Shown one piece after another: positions 16,329 to 25,019 of a stretch of 64,000 nt of DNA (its first letter is position 1; each line of letters starts with the position of its first letter). The translations under genes were made by a program, and so were the position numbers. The DNA is from Planctomycetota bacterium (lineage in GTDB: Bacteria > Planctomycetota > PUPC01 > JACPCR01): contig JACPCR010000087.1 of NCBI GenBank assembly GCA_016179685.1, positions 1 through 64,000 of the forward strand, given 5' to 3'. The notes beneath the pieces are model-generated. The model did not search any database, was not told the DNA's origin, and saw only the letters and a list, made by a program, of their open reading frames with translations.

Positions 16329-19300
16329 TCAGGCGACGGCGGATGCGAGTTTCTCCTTCCCTTCAACCGCGTAGGCCATCTTGGTCGCCTCCGGCACGGT
16401 TCGCCAGATCAGGAACTGTTTCCGGAGCTCGGAGAGGAAGCGCTTGTTGACGCGTTTCCAGGATGACACGTCGCCGCTCAGGCGCCGGATTTGCAACTGC
16501 ACGCTGGAGATGCCCCGGTCCTCGGTCTGTTCTGCGCGCAGGTCCACGTGCTGGCTGACGCCCAGGTCGTAAGGGGCGAGCCACATCTCCATGGATATCC
16601 GGTAGCCGATTCCATGGGGGCCTTCTTCCGAGGCGAACTGGACATTATGGGTGTAGAAGGAGCCCACGGATTCCTCCTTGTAACCTTCGAGGTAGTGGGT
16701 GAGGAAAATGTTGAGGCCGAGGGCTTGAACGGAGGAGACCGTGAACGGGAACTCGAAGGTCCAGAGGTCGCCATCCGGATCGGGGAACTTCCACTTGCGA
16801 GTGACGTCGGGCACGGCGAGCCGGGAGGCGATCCAGGCGGGGTAGAGGGTGGAGAGGAGGACGACGCCCATGACGAGGAGGGTGGAGGCGACGGCGGAGA
16901 GTGCGGAGTAATTGAGGGTGAGGCCGCTCTCGAAGCCGAGCCAGCCGACCTGTGTGACGATCTTGGCGGCGACCTGGCCGGCGAGGTAACCGGTGACGGC
17001 CCCGAGTACGGCGAAGACGGAGGACTCGGCCATGAAGAGCGCGCCGATGTGGAAGGGGGCGAGTCCGACGGAGCTGTAGACGCCGATCTCGCGCTGTCGT
17101 TCGTGCACGGCCCCCATCATGGTATTCAGCACGATGAGGGCGGCGATGAGGATGGGGATGACGAGGTTCTGGAGGCCGGTGAACGAGGACAGCCCGATGG
17201 AGGAATAGGCGGTGACTTTGCCGCGTTCTCCATTGCGGCCCGGAACGCCGACGAAAAGGGTCATGGCGACGCGCTTGAGGAACTCTTTCACGGCGAGGGG
17301 GTATTCCCCGGCCTGGTCTTCGCGAAAACGGATGGCCATGGAGCGGAGGTTGCCCCCCAGGTTGCGGAGGAAGCGGTAGGGGACGACGACCACGTTGGCC
17401 ATGCTCAGGTGCTGGAAGGACTTAAGCTCCTTGACGTTTTCCTGGAGCGTGATGGCGGTCTCCTGCTCGCCGAACCCGGGCGATGCTTCCTGGACGTCGA
17501 TGGGCGCGAGCGTCTCGCCGTCGAGATCGGCCATGCGGTCGGCCGCGGCGGCGTCCAGGATGCCGCGGACTCGGAACGCCTGGCCGAAGAGCTGGACCCT
17601 CGCCTCGCCGGACTCGACGGCCTTGCGGTCGATCCCGAGCTGGTCGGCCATGCGGTCCGGCAGGAGGCAATCGAGGGAGTCGTCGGATGGCAGCCACTGG
17701 CCGGCGAGGAGGATCTGGTCGGCCCCGCTGACGAGGGCTTCCTGGAACGAGAGGCCGATGGCGGCGGCGGCATCCGCCTGCCGGCCGCCGGAGGCAGCGA
17801 CGCGGACGAATATCTGTTTTCCGGCCTTGGAGGAGGAGTACCAGGCCCGGGGTGCGACGACGCCGCGGGCCGCCGTCGGGCCGCCGCCCGACGCAGGCTT
17901 CTCGGACGCAGCAAAGGCGGCGCGGACGTGCTCCTCCGCGTCTTCCGTCAGCTCGTTCCAGTTGCGGTCGCGGATGAGAACGCCCGGGTACGCGGGCGCG
18001 ACGCGCAGCGGGATCGGGTTGAAGGCGATATGGGTTCGAACGGAGGTGAAGGAAAGGACAGTGAAGGTGAGCAGGATCAGGGTGAAGGTGGTGAGCCAGG
18101 TGCGGAGCTTGCGCTTCTTGAGGTTCGAGATGCCGAGCATGAAGGCGGCTGCAGAAGCGCTCAGCCGTCCCACGTCGGCATGGTGCACCTTGGAGGCGGT
18201 TCGGCGCACCTCGGCCATCTGTTCGTTGAACTTGCCGACGACGAAAGTGGCGACGAAGACGGCGAGAGCGAGGATGAGGAAGGCGAGGAAAATGACGTAC
18301 GGGGAGCGGGAGATGAAGAAGGCGGGATGGACCTGGCGGAGGATGAGGAAGATGGCGACGAAGATGACGGCGGAGGCGGCGATCTGCTTGCGGATGTCCG
18401 GGGACCCGATCAGGAGTCGTTCGACGAAGTAGGAGAACGGGATGAGGAGGGCGAAATAGAAGATGACGCCGGCCACGGTGCCCTGCATGGTCTCGATCAC
18501 CTCCGGGTAAGCTTTGGCCTCGTAGCCGCGGGCGGCGCTGATGCGCTCCTCGTAGGCGGAGTAGTCCCGAAGCCTGAGGGCCCTCTCGGCCTTGGCCAGG
18601 TGGTCCCGGGCCCGCTCATGCAGTTCGCTGAGCCGATCGTTCGTGATGGCGTACTTCTGCAACTCGGCCATGCGCCAGTCGTTGAGCCGCATCATGTCCA
18701 AGGTGGCCTGGAGCTGGGGGTGGAGGAGCGTGCCGTCGAGGATGCGGCCGCCGGCCGAAGCCTCGGCCCCGTCGAGCAGGAAACCGCTCCCCTTGCTTCG
18801 TGCCGCGAGTCGAGCCGCAGGATCGGCCGGGTCCGGCGGCTGCGTATGGGTCAGCAGGAGCTGGTTGCCGATGAGGCCGGAACCCATGATGATCTTGATG
18901 CGCTCGCCGCGCCGGGCGAAGACGGCCACGCCGTCCTCGCCCTGCAGCTCGGAGGCGCCGAACTGTTCCGGCGCGAAGTCCGAAGGCCCGAGCACCTGGA
19001 TCGTCTTGAGGCGCTGGAGATAACGCGGATCGACCAGACTGAGAAGGTCGAGGGACTCGCATGGAAAAAGAACAAGGGTGCGGTTCTTGAGGTCCCAGTC
19101 CATCGTGACGTCGATAGGGAAGTTCTTCGCGCCCTCGCGGCCGCGGTCCACCGCGTAGTGGATGCGCCCGCTCAAGGGGTCGAGCCGGTAGGCCTCGAAC
19201 GTGAAGGCGGGCAGCGTCACGAAGGGATGGAAAAAGACGCCGTCCTCGCCGCTGAGGAGGAGGGTCCGGCCGCGCACGCCGGTGAAGGTCTTGAGGGAAC

Positions 19301-21488
19301 CGAGCTGGGACGGAGGCGTGAGGGAGACCAGGGCGTCGGGGACGGGCGTATCGGGCAGGAAGGGATTGCGGCGGAAATCGAACTCGACGGTCCGGCCGCG
19401 CAGGGCCCGGACCTGGTCTTCAAGCCGGACCTGCGAGTCGGGGAGGAGTCCGTCGTCCTGGAGGGCATTGGCCATGAGGCCGCAGAGGAGGCGAATCTGC
19501 CGGGCCAGGTTTCCGCTGTCGATCTCGAGGTCGTGCGGGGTGTCCGCCAAGAGGCGTGCATCATGGGCGGTGACGAGGCCGAGGCCGGGGAGACCCCCTC
19601 GCACGGCGGCCTCGTTGTCAAAAGCGAAATGGCCCGGCAAATAGCTCTCCCAGGCCTTCCCGCCGATGGGGCTGATGCCGTTGGAAAACGAGGGGATGCC
19701 CGGGGCCCGCCGGGCGACGTCGTCCGCGTAGTCCTGGAAGCTCTTGCCGAAGGGCGCGAAAAACTTCTGGTTGCGGAAATCGTAGCGGGAGTCCGCCAGG
19801 TAGTGCCCGCGGTAGAACACGCCCAAGTGGTCCGACCGGCTGCTCAGGTCGAGCCCGACCATCAATCGGAAATCGATGGGCTCGCGGAACAGGGGCAAGG
19901 CGACGAGGTGGGCGAGGCTGGTGGGCTCGGGAAACCGTTGCTCGTTCCCTTCGACCCGGAAGCCGCGCAGCTCGCAGGCGGTCTGGCCCGCGCGGGCGAG
20001 GGCCTCGTCCCTCGAGGCGGACGATCGGAAGGAGAAGACGATGCCGGCGGTGAAAACGGCGACGGGAAGGGCGAGGGCGGGGAGAAGCGGCGGCCGGCGG
20101 GTAAAACGCGAGAGGAGGGGAAACCCGGCGCCGAAAAGAACGACGGCGAGCGCGAGGGACAGCAGCAGCCGGGGCGCGGCGGCCGGTATCTCGGCCAGTT
20201 CGACCTCGGCGGTGAAGAACCCGTCGGAGTCCTCGTCGGACATCCGGACGCTGCGCTCACGGCCGTCCCAGGCAAGAAGCGCGGAGACCTCGCGTGCGGA
20301 GGGAAAGGCGGCTCGGACCCGAAGGCGGTTTCCCCGCCCGCCGGACACGTCGAAGGTCAGCCCATGGCGCTCGAAGCGTTCCCGGGAGAGGTAGATGGAC
20401 GGGTCGTTCCAGACGATATCACGGACCGCCTCGCGGTGCTTCTTGGGCCGGCCATGGCGGAAGAGGAACTCCGAAATGCCGGCCAGGCCCAGGTGGTGGC
20501 CGGTGGTGGCGAGAAAGAGGACGGAACGCCGGGGCGGATGACGCCGGAACACCTCGGCGAGCTTCAGCCAGGCGATGAGGCCGCAGGCTTGATCGGCCCC
20601 GGGGGCCAGGGCGGGCACGACGGACATGCTGTCGTAATACGATTCGATGACGACGCGTTCATCCTTGAGGTCGCTGCCCGGCAGCTCCACCCAGAGGTTC
20701 TCGCCCTCGGCCTCTTCCCACGTCATGCGAGCGGACAGGGTGACGGGCGCTCCCCGCTGGGCGAGGAGGCGCAGGCGAGGAGCGTCGGGCTCGGGGACCC
20801 AGAATCTGGGGACGCCGACGGGCGTGCTGAGGAATTTTTTTTCCGCCTCGCCGCGGGAGACCCTGCCGGACTCGACGAAGAGGATGGCACGGGCGCCGAG
20901 GCTGCGCCAATGGATGAACCGATCCTGGCTGTCGAAGTCCATGAGAACGATGCTGCCCTCGACCGATGGGCTCTGAGGGCCGGAGAAAATCCCGTGGCCC
21001 GCGTCGAGCAGGGCGCCCCGGATGCCGCCTGCCGGCACGGTCGAGGTGCGCACCAGGTTCGGCCACAGGCCGTAGAGCGTAAAGGCCTCGCCGGTCCCGT
21101 CCACCACGAGCCGGGCCCCGCGGTCGATGGGAACGGCTACGCGCACGGGCTCGGAGCGTACCTCGTACCCCATGCGTTCGAGCTTCTGCCGTATCCAGGC
21201 CGCGGCGCGGCGGTTGCCCGGGTATCCGTGCACCCGCGAGCCCATGCGGCTGAGGTCACGGGCTTCCGACCGGATTTGCTCCTCGCTGACGGACTCGAGG
21301 TACGGCTCGTAGCGCGTGACGGTCGATTGCCAGTATTGCTCCTTGGGGGCATCCTGGCGAACCAGCCAGTGCATGCGCTCGCCGCTCTTGCGGGTGAGAG
21401 GGCTCACGAGGAGGGCGAGGAGAAGGCCCGTCAGGATGAGCCACGGCCACGTAGCGGGTGCTACGCGGCGTGCCGGAGGATCGTTCAA
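16329..21488 (-). CDS. Fusion of degenerate M28-type peptidase and FtsX-type permease
   Basis: 1719 residues, TTG start. Order: one N-terminal membrane anchor (about 13-31); a PA-like and M28 aminopeptidase-like ectodomain (to ~345); a membrane pair near 445-490; a long ectodomain; three or four membrane segments near 1010-1090; then an ABC-type FtsX/MacB permease core starting NLKKRKLRTWLTTFTLILL and including VLNTMMGAVHERQREIGVYS and GAVTGYLAGQ. The M28 zinc site is altered: HYDS is YYDS (284-287), GADD(N) is GADQ, and the catalytic Glu-Glu is His331-His332 in ATTGHHLGLAG. So it is probably not a classical zinc peptidase. No ABC ATPase gene is nearby. It is followed by the OPT-like transporter. 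Confidence 0.82.
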   Translation of the reverse strand: MNDPPARRVAPATWPWLILTGLLLALLVSPLTRKSGERMHWLVRQDAPKEQYWQSTVTRYEPYLESVSEEQIRSEARDLSRMGSRVHGYPGNRRAAAWIRQKLERMGYEVRSEPVRVAVPIDRGARLVVDGTGEAFTLYGLWPNLVRTSTVPAGGIRGALLDAGHGIFSGPQSPSVEGSIVLMDFDSQDRFIHWRSLGARAILFVESGRVSRGEAEKKFLSTPVGVPRFWVPEPDAPRLRLLAQRGAPVTLSARMTWEEAEGENLWVELPGSDLKDERVVIESYYDSMSVVPALAPGADQACGLIAWLKLAEVFRRHPPRRSVLFLATTGHHLGLAGISEFLFRHGRPKKHREAVRDIVWNDPSIYLSRERFERHGLTFDVSGGRGNRLRVRAAFPSAREVSALLAWDGRERSVRMSDEDSDGFFTAEVELAEIPAAAPRLLLSLALAVVLFGAGFPLLSRFTRRPPLLPALALPVAVFTAGIVFSFRSSASRDEALARAGQTACELRGFRVEGNEQRFPEPTSLAHLVALPLFREPIDFRLMVGLDLSSRSDHLGVFYRGHYLADSRYDFRNQKFFAPFGKSFQDYADDVARRAPGIPSFSNGISPIGGKAWESYLPGHFAFDNEAAVRGGLPGLGLVTAHDARLLADTPHDLEIDSGNLARQIRLLCGLMANALQDDGLLPDSQVRLEDQVRALRGRTVEFDFRRNPFLPDTPVPDALVSLTPPSQLGSLKTFTGVRGRTLLLSGEDGVFFHPFVTLPAFTFEAYRLDPLSGRIHYAVDRGREGAKNFPIDVTMDWDLKNRTLVLFPCESLDLLSLVDPRYLQRLKTIQVLGPSDFAPEQFGASELQGEDGVAVFARRGERIKIIMGSGLIGNQLLLTHTQPPDPADPAARLAARSKGSGFLLDGAEASAGGRILDGTLLHPQLQATLDMMRLNDWRMAELQKYAITNDRLSELHERARDHLAKAERALRLRDYSAYEERISAARGYEAKAYPEVIETMQGTVAGVIFYFALLIPFSYFVERLLIGSPDIRKQIAASAVIFVAIFLILRQVHPAFFISRSPYVIFLAFLILALAVFVATFVVGKFNEQMAEVRRTASKVHHADVGRLSASAAAFMLGISNLKKRKLRTWLTTFTLILLTFTVLSFTSVRTHIAFNPIPLRVAPAYPGVLIRDRNWNELTEDAEEHVRAAFAASEKPASGGGPTAARGVVAPRAWYSSSKAGKQIFVRVAASGGRQADAAAAIGLSFQEALVSGADQILLAGQWLPSDDSLDCLLPDRMADQLGIDRKAVESGEARVQLFGQAFRVRGILDAAAADRMADLDGETLAPIDVQEASPGFGEQETAITLQENVKELKSFQHLSMANVVVVPYRFLRNLGGNLRSMAIRFREDQAGEYPLAVKEFLKRVAMTLFVGVPGRNGERGKVTAYSSIGLSSFTGLQNLVIPILIAALIVLNTMMGAVHERQREIGVYSSVGLAPFHIGALFMAESSVFAVLGAVTGYLAGQVAAKIVTQVGWLGFESGLTLNYSALSAVASTLLVMGVVLLSTLYPAWIASRLAVPDVTRKWKFPDPDGDLWTFEFPFTVSSVQALGLNIFLTHYLEGYKEESVGSFYTHNVQFASEEGPHGIGYRISMEMWLAPYDLGVSQHVDLRAEQTEDRGISSVQLQIRRLSGDVSSWKRVNKRFLSELRKQFLIWRTVPEATKMAYAVEGKEKLASAVA

Positions 21489-21599
21489 TGGGAAGGCCTG
21501 AAAGGGAAAGTTCGTTGCCCGCGAGGCCGCAGCAAGTTATCGGCCCGCCTGTAGGGTGTCAAATCGCCGAAAGATGCGGAGCGCGATGTCCCTCAAAAT

Positions 21600-21639
21600 A
21601 GACGGGTACGGGAGTGCGGATGCACTTCCATACCCGTCT
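21600..21639. repeat. Near-perfect palindrome downstream of URO-D gene
   Basis: 18-base arms 21600-21617 and 21622-21639 around GGAT, with two mismatches. Outer stem AGACGGGTA, inner AGTGC/GCACT. It lies about 60 bases past the URO-D stop on the minus strand. Confidence 0.75.
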
Positions 21640-21701
21640 GCCCGCCTTCGGACGCTCAGCGAGCAGCCGCGTCCAATCCTGCGGCCCCGGCTCACGTCCC
21701 A

Positions 21702-23003
21702 TCAGTACGTGCCGTATTCTTTGCCAGCTTGGTATAGGGCGGAGAGTGCGGGGAGTGGAATATCGGGCGCGAGATTGTTGCCCTCGCGAAGAATGAAACG
21801 CCCGCCCTCCTTGATGCCCGACTGAAGAATACGGCGGGTCTCGTTCCAGACCTCGTCCGGAGTGGCGCTGCTGAGGAACGGGACGGAGGGTCCACCCTTG
21901 ATCTCGACATCGAGCCCCATTTGCTGTCGGAGTTGGCAGAAATCGACCGGGAAGCCCGTGTCGAAGCTCTGGATGTTGAGCTCTTCCCGGAGGAGTGGGA
22001 AATGTCGGGTGGCGTCGCCGCAAAGATGGATACTGTTGGGCCCGCCCTCGGAGAAGGTCGAAACGAGCTTCTTATGGAACGGGAAGATCATGTCCCTGTA
22101 AATCCGGTCTGAAATGAGCTGGATGGAATCATCGGCGAAGCCCCAAGATGGAGTCTTCAAGGGCACGCCGAGATGCCGGCGGAACGCCTGGATTCGGAAT
22201 ATCGTGGCCTCCGTCACGTATTCGAGCAGCCGGTAGGCATATTCCGGGTCCCATAGGAGGTCCGTCATGAAGGCGGTTGCGCCGCGGAGATTACAGGCCA
22301 CGGTGAGCGGTCCGTCGGTGCCGAGCCCGCTGGGGTTGACCTGTGCAATGGGCTTGCCGCGGAAGGTGAGCCCTTCGGCCTGCCGCTTCTTGAAATGCTC
22401 GTAGTAATCCCAGTTCTTTGCCATGATGCCGCCGCGGAAGGGATACGGAGTGCCGCGGTCGAAAAGAAGATTCTTGCGGTCGTCCGCGAGCAGGGGCAAC
22501 GTGTCCGGCACCTGGCCGGAGCGATGATGGACCTCGCAGCCGAACCACGCCGCCTCGTAGACGTTCTGGAGATCGACCGAAACGGTCCATCCGTTGGACG
22601 GCACACCCATCTCCACGTCCTGAAGGATGTGATGACGTATCCAGTCCTGGTGGACGAGCTGGCGGAGCAGCATCTCATCGGGGCTGCTCCAGTACTGCTC
22701 GAAGGCGTTTTCAGCTTCGAATGAGCGTATTTCGCCCAAACCCTTTGGCATCTCTTGGGTTTGCTCGTGGACGTGCGGATGGCCGAGTAGCGTGTAGCGC
22801 GCATTGATGCCGAAGATGACGGGCACCCGGATGGGGCGGCGCTGGTGGTAGGCCTCCCAGACACGGCGCACATCCTCGTTGTGGCGCTCCAGGTCGAAGG
22901 CCTTCGGGAAAGTCCAGGATGGCGCGGGACGGGGCGGCGTGTCGTGCGCGGGCTGCTGAAGGGTGGAGACGCGGGATTCTTCAACTCGTGACGGCAGTTT
23001 CAT
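21702..23003 (-). CDS. Uroporphyrinogen decarboxylase superfamily (methyltransferase-like) protein
   Basis: 433 residues, longer than true HemE (~350). URO-D-fold features include RPIRVPVIFGINARYTLLG, a central metal/cobalamin-methyltransferase-like region, PSWGFADDSIQLIS, and the zinc-site-like SIHLCGDATRHFPLL, which resembles the H-x-C-G motif of MtaA/MtbA/CmuA methyltransferases. HemE substrate residues are not evident. Its start lies inside the end of metF (23-base overlap), so it is probably co-translated with MetV-MetF. That suggests it feeds or withdraws a methyl group at the methyl-tetrahydrofolate level, directly or through a corrinoid protein. No corrinoid protein gene is present in the window. 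Methyl donor unknown. Confidence 0.8.
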   Translation of the reverse strand: MKLPSRVEESRVSTLQQPAHDTPPRPAPSWTFPKAFDLERHNEDVRRVWEAYHQRRPIRVPVIFGINARYTLLGHPHVHEQTQEMPKGLGEIRSFEAENAFEQYWSSPDEMLLRQLVHQDWIRHHILQDVEMGVPSNGWTVSVDLQNVYEAAWFGCEVHHRSGQVPDTLPLLADDRKNLLFDRGTPYPFRGGIMAKNWDYYEHFKKRQAEGLTFRGKPIAQVNPSGLGTDGPLTVACNLRGATAFMTDLLWDPEYAYRLLEYVTEATIFRIQAFRRHLGVPLKTPSWGFADDSIQLISDRIYRDMIFPFHKKLVSTFSEGGPNSIHLCGDATRHFPLLREELNIQSFDTGFPVDFCQLRQQMGLDVEIKGGPSVPFLSSATPDEVWNETRRILQSGIKEGGRFILREGNNLAPDIPLPALSALYQAGKEYGTY

Positions 23004-23973
23004 GGGCTTTGCGCTCCGCGATGGAGGGAAAGAGGCCGGAAAGCTCGATGACGCGAGGGATCGATTTTTCCCACTGGGGAGTCATGATGTGGACCCCGGC
23101 GATCCCGGGGATGGCCCGGAGTTCCCGAACCAGCTCGGCGGCGAGCCGGACGCCCTCGTCCTCCGGTTTCTCAGCGGCGGTCATGCGATCGAGGAGCGCG
23201 GGGGGAATCCGCATGCCCGGGACGTTCTTCTGAAGGAACTGGAGAGTCTTGACGGACCGGACGGGCATGACGCCTGCGAGGAAGTAGGCCTTCCGGTGGA
23301 GGCCGCGTTCCCTCACCAGGCCCATGAACTCGCGCATGCGAACGAGGTCGAAAACGCACTGGGTCTGGATGAAATCCGCTCCGGCGGCGATCTTCTTGGC
23401 CAGCTTGATGACGTGCAGGGGAAGAGGGTCGCCAAAGGGGTTCGCGGCCGCGCCAAGGAAGAAGCTGGGCGGGGCCGCCGAGGGTGCGTTTTTCGACTCG
23501 GAAAGAGCGATGCCGGACGCGAGGACACCGCGTTCACGTAGCTGCTGAAGGACCTGCACGAGCTGCACCGAATCGAGATCGAAAACGGGCAGTGCACCGG
23601 GATGATCGCCAAAAGAAATATGGTCGCCGGTGACGCAAAAGATGTTGCGGACCCCCAGGGCGAGGGCGCCGAGAACGTCGCTCTGGATCGCCAGTCGGTT
23701 GCGGTCACGGCACGTGATCTGGAGGACCGGCTCCTCTCCGCGCTGGACCAGGTGGGTACAGACGGCGAGGCTCGACATCTTGACGGCGGCAGAGGCGTTG
23801 TCGGTAACGTTGATGGCCCGGCCGAGTCCGGCGAGATAACTCAGCTTCTGGTCCACGGGACCGAAAGTCGGGATTCGTGGCGGAAGAATCTCGATCGTGG
23901 CCACAAATTCGCCTGACTGAAGGGCGGCCTCGAGCCCGCTGCGCGGGTTGCCGTTGTTCTGGATCATCGCCAT
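22981..23973 (-). CDS. metF: Methylenetetrahydrofolate reductase, catalytic subunit
   Basis: 330 residues, FAD-containing TIM-barrel MTHFR that reduces 5,10-methylene-THF to 5-methyl-THF. Visible landmarks: TIEILPPR near the N-terminus with the conserved Glu, INVTDN, LQITCRDRNRLAIQSDVLGA, CVTGD, GADFIQTQCVFD and the AGVMPVRS strand. It overlaps metV by 10 bases upstream and the URO-D-like gene by 23 bases downstream, giving a tight metV-metF-UROD operon. MetF paired with MetV is typical of acetogens and other bacteria whose MTHFR takes electrons from ferredoxin or a partner flavoprotein rather than plain NADH. Confidence 0.93.
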   Translation of the reverse strand: MAMIQNNGNPRSGLEAALQSGEFVATIEILPPRIPTFGPVDQKLSYLAGLGRAINVTDNASAAVKMSSLAVCTHLVQRGEEPVLQITCRDRNRLAIQSDVLGALALGVRNIFCVTGDHISFGDHPGALPVFDLDSVQLVQVLQQLRERGVLASGIALSESKNAPSAAPPSFFLGAAANPFGDPLPLHVIKLAKKIAAGADFIQTQCVFDLVRMREFMGLVRERGLHRKAYFLAGVMPVRSVKTLQFLQKNVPGMRIPPALLDRMTAAEKPEDEGVRLAAELVRELRAIPGIAGVHIMTPQWEKSIPRVIELSGLFPSIAERKAHETAVTS

Positions 23974-24362
23974 CCTCGGTTCACCGCCTCGCTGATCGCG
24001 TGGCCCTGGGTGTCAATCCGTTTCTGCGAGACATTGAGCCATGCGGAGGTGCCCCAGAGCCGCCAGTCCATCAGGGGCTGGAGCTCCCGCAGCCTTTCGC
24101 CATCTCCCTTCCCCTGAAACTTGCGGTAGGCGACGGCCCAGACACAGTCGCGTTCCCGGAAAACCTCGCACTTGCCGCCAACGCTGCCGCCACAGGGGCC
24201 GTTGCGCATCTGCTTCGGGCAGCGCATCGGGCAGACCATGGCGGTACTACGGAGGATGCACTGGCCGCACATGGAGCAGTCGAAAAGAGGCACCTTGATG
24301 TGGCGTTCCAGGACCGTGAGTGCTCGATGGAAGAAGGATTGCGCTTTGGACGTGTCGAACAT
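23964..24362 (-). CDS. metV: Methylenetetrahydrofolate reductase zinc/iron-sulfur partner subunit
   Basis: 132 residues of the MTHFR_C (MetV) family. Eight cysteines are arranged CSMCGQC (29, 32, 35), CPMRC (44, 48), C57, C65 and C73, in line with the metal/Fe-S binding of MetV. GPCGG is a family hallmark. MetV forms a complex with MetF and is needed for activity in acetogens. First gene of the operon; the ATG at 24362 has only a weak upstream GTGAGA. The tatA gene is divergent from it, so the shared upstream region 24363-24519 should contain both promoters. Confidence 0.92.
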   Translation of the reverse strand: MFDTSKAQSFFHRALTVLERHIKVPLFDCSMCGQCILRSTAMVCPMRCPKQMRNGPCGGSVGGKCEVFRERDCVWAVAYRKFQGKGDGERLRELQPLMDWRLWGTSAWLNVSQKRIDTQGHAISEAVNRGWR

Positions 24363-24519
24363 CGTTGACGAATCTCACTTGGGCTTCCAATCACCGTTGA
24401 GGGGACGTCCTGTGGGGTTATTGCACGCGCTATGCCGACGAACCGAGAATAGGAGTCGACGGAGACGGCACAAGACGTGCATGAAATTGGAGCAGTTCCA
24501 TCTATGGGAGAAAAGCGCC

Positions 24520-24693
24520 ATGTTAGGTCCCTGGGAAATTCTCCTCATCCTTTTCGCCGTGCTGATCCTCTTCGGTCACCGATTGCCGGCGGTATCGAGG
24601 TCCTTGGGCCGCAGCTTCAGCGAGTTCAAGAAAGGTCTTCACGACGCCGGAGAGAATGGAATCGACTCAAACCACCGAGACACAAGAGTTTGA
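24520..24693 (+). CDS. tatA: Sec-independent translocase subunit TatA
   Basis: 57 residues. One N-terminal membrane helix (PWEILLILFAVLILFG), the FG hinge with RLP, then an amphipathic helix (SRSLGRSFSEFKKGLHDAG) and a short polar tail, exactly the TatA/E layout. GGAG ends 9 bases before the ATG at 24520. TatA oligomers form the pore for folded twin-arginine substrates. No tatB or tatC gene lies beside it, so the partners must be elsewhere. Confidence 0.88.
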   Translation: MLGPWEILLILFAVLILFGHRLPAVSRSLGRSFSEFKKGLHDAGENGIDSNHRDTRV

Positions 24694-25019
24694 GTATTGC
24701 CGCTGGGCGGCCGAGATGTCTTCCTGGCTGCGCTTCGAAGCCGTTTTTCCCGAGTCTGGCCCCGTGCCGGCCAACTCCCATCTTGGGCCGCGGGCCGATG
24801 TCAGGGGATGAGGCAGAAGCCTCTGGCAGGTCTCGATACGGGTGCGTCGCACGGAGAGGTGAGATGGCTGACGCCCCTGTAGCAGCCTCTTGGGGCCATG
24901 TTGACCGTGCGATTTCTGCATCGCGTAAAAGCACGCGGCATCCGGAAAGCAGAAGTCGTGAGGCAAAATTTTCGCACTGGCGATTCGGGAGGTCCACTAC
25001 AAGACAGGAGGACCATGCC
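24694..25019 (+). other. Leader-like non-coding interval before FNR gene
   Basis: 326 bases between tatA and the ferredoxin-NADP reductase gene. It holds a small hairpin (GCCCC...GGGGC, about 24873-24896) and an AGGAGG Shine-Dalgarno at its end. The open frame continues upstream through it, but residue composition there is not protein-like. I tested it by eye against the THF, cobalamin and SAM-I riboswitch cores and found no match. Confidence 0.4.

Noticed and set aside
16491..21554. 1687-codon open frame on the plus strand
   Set aside because: It is antisense to the peptidase/FtsX fusion, is Glu/Gly/Asp-rich with no domain, and arises from GC-rich codon use of the real gene.
24694..25019. 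Possible riboswitch leader before the FNR gene
   Set aside because: Only one small hairpin is visible and no cobalamin, SAM or THF core motif can be matched by eye.
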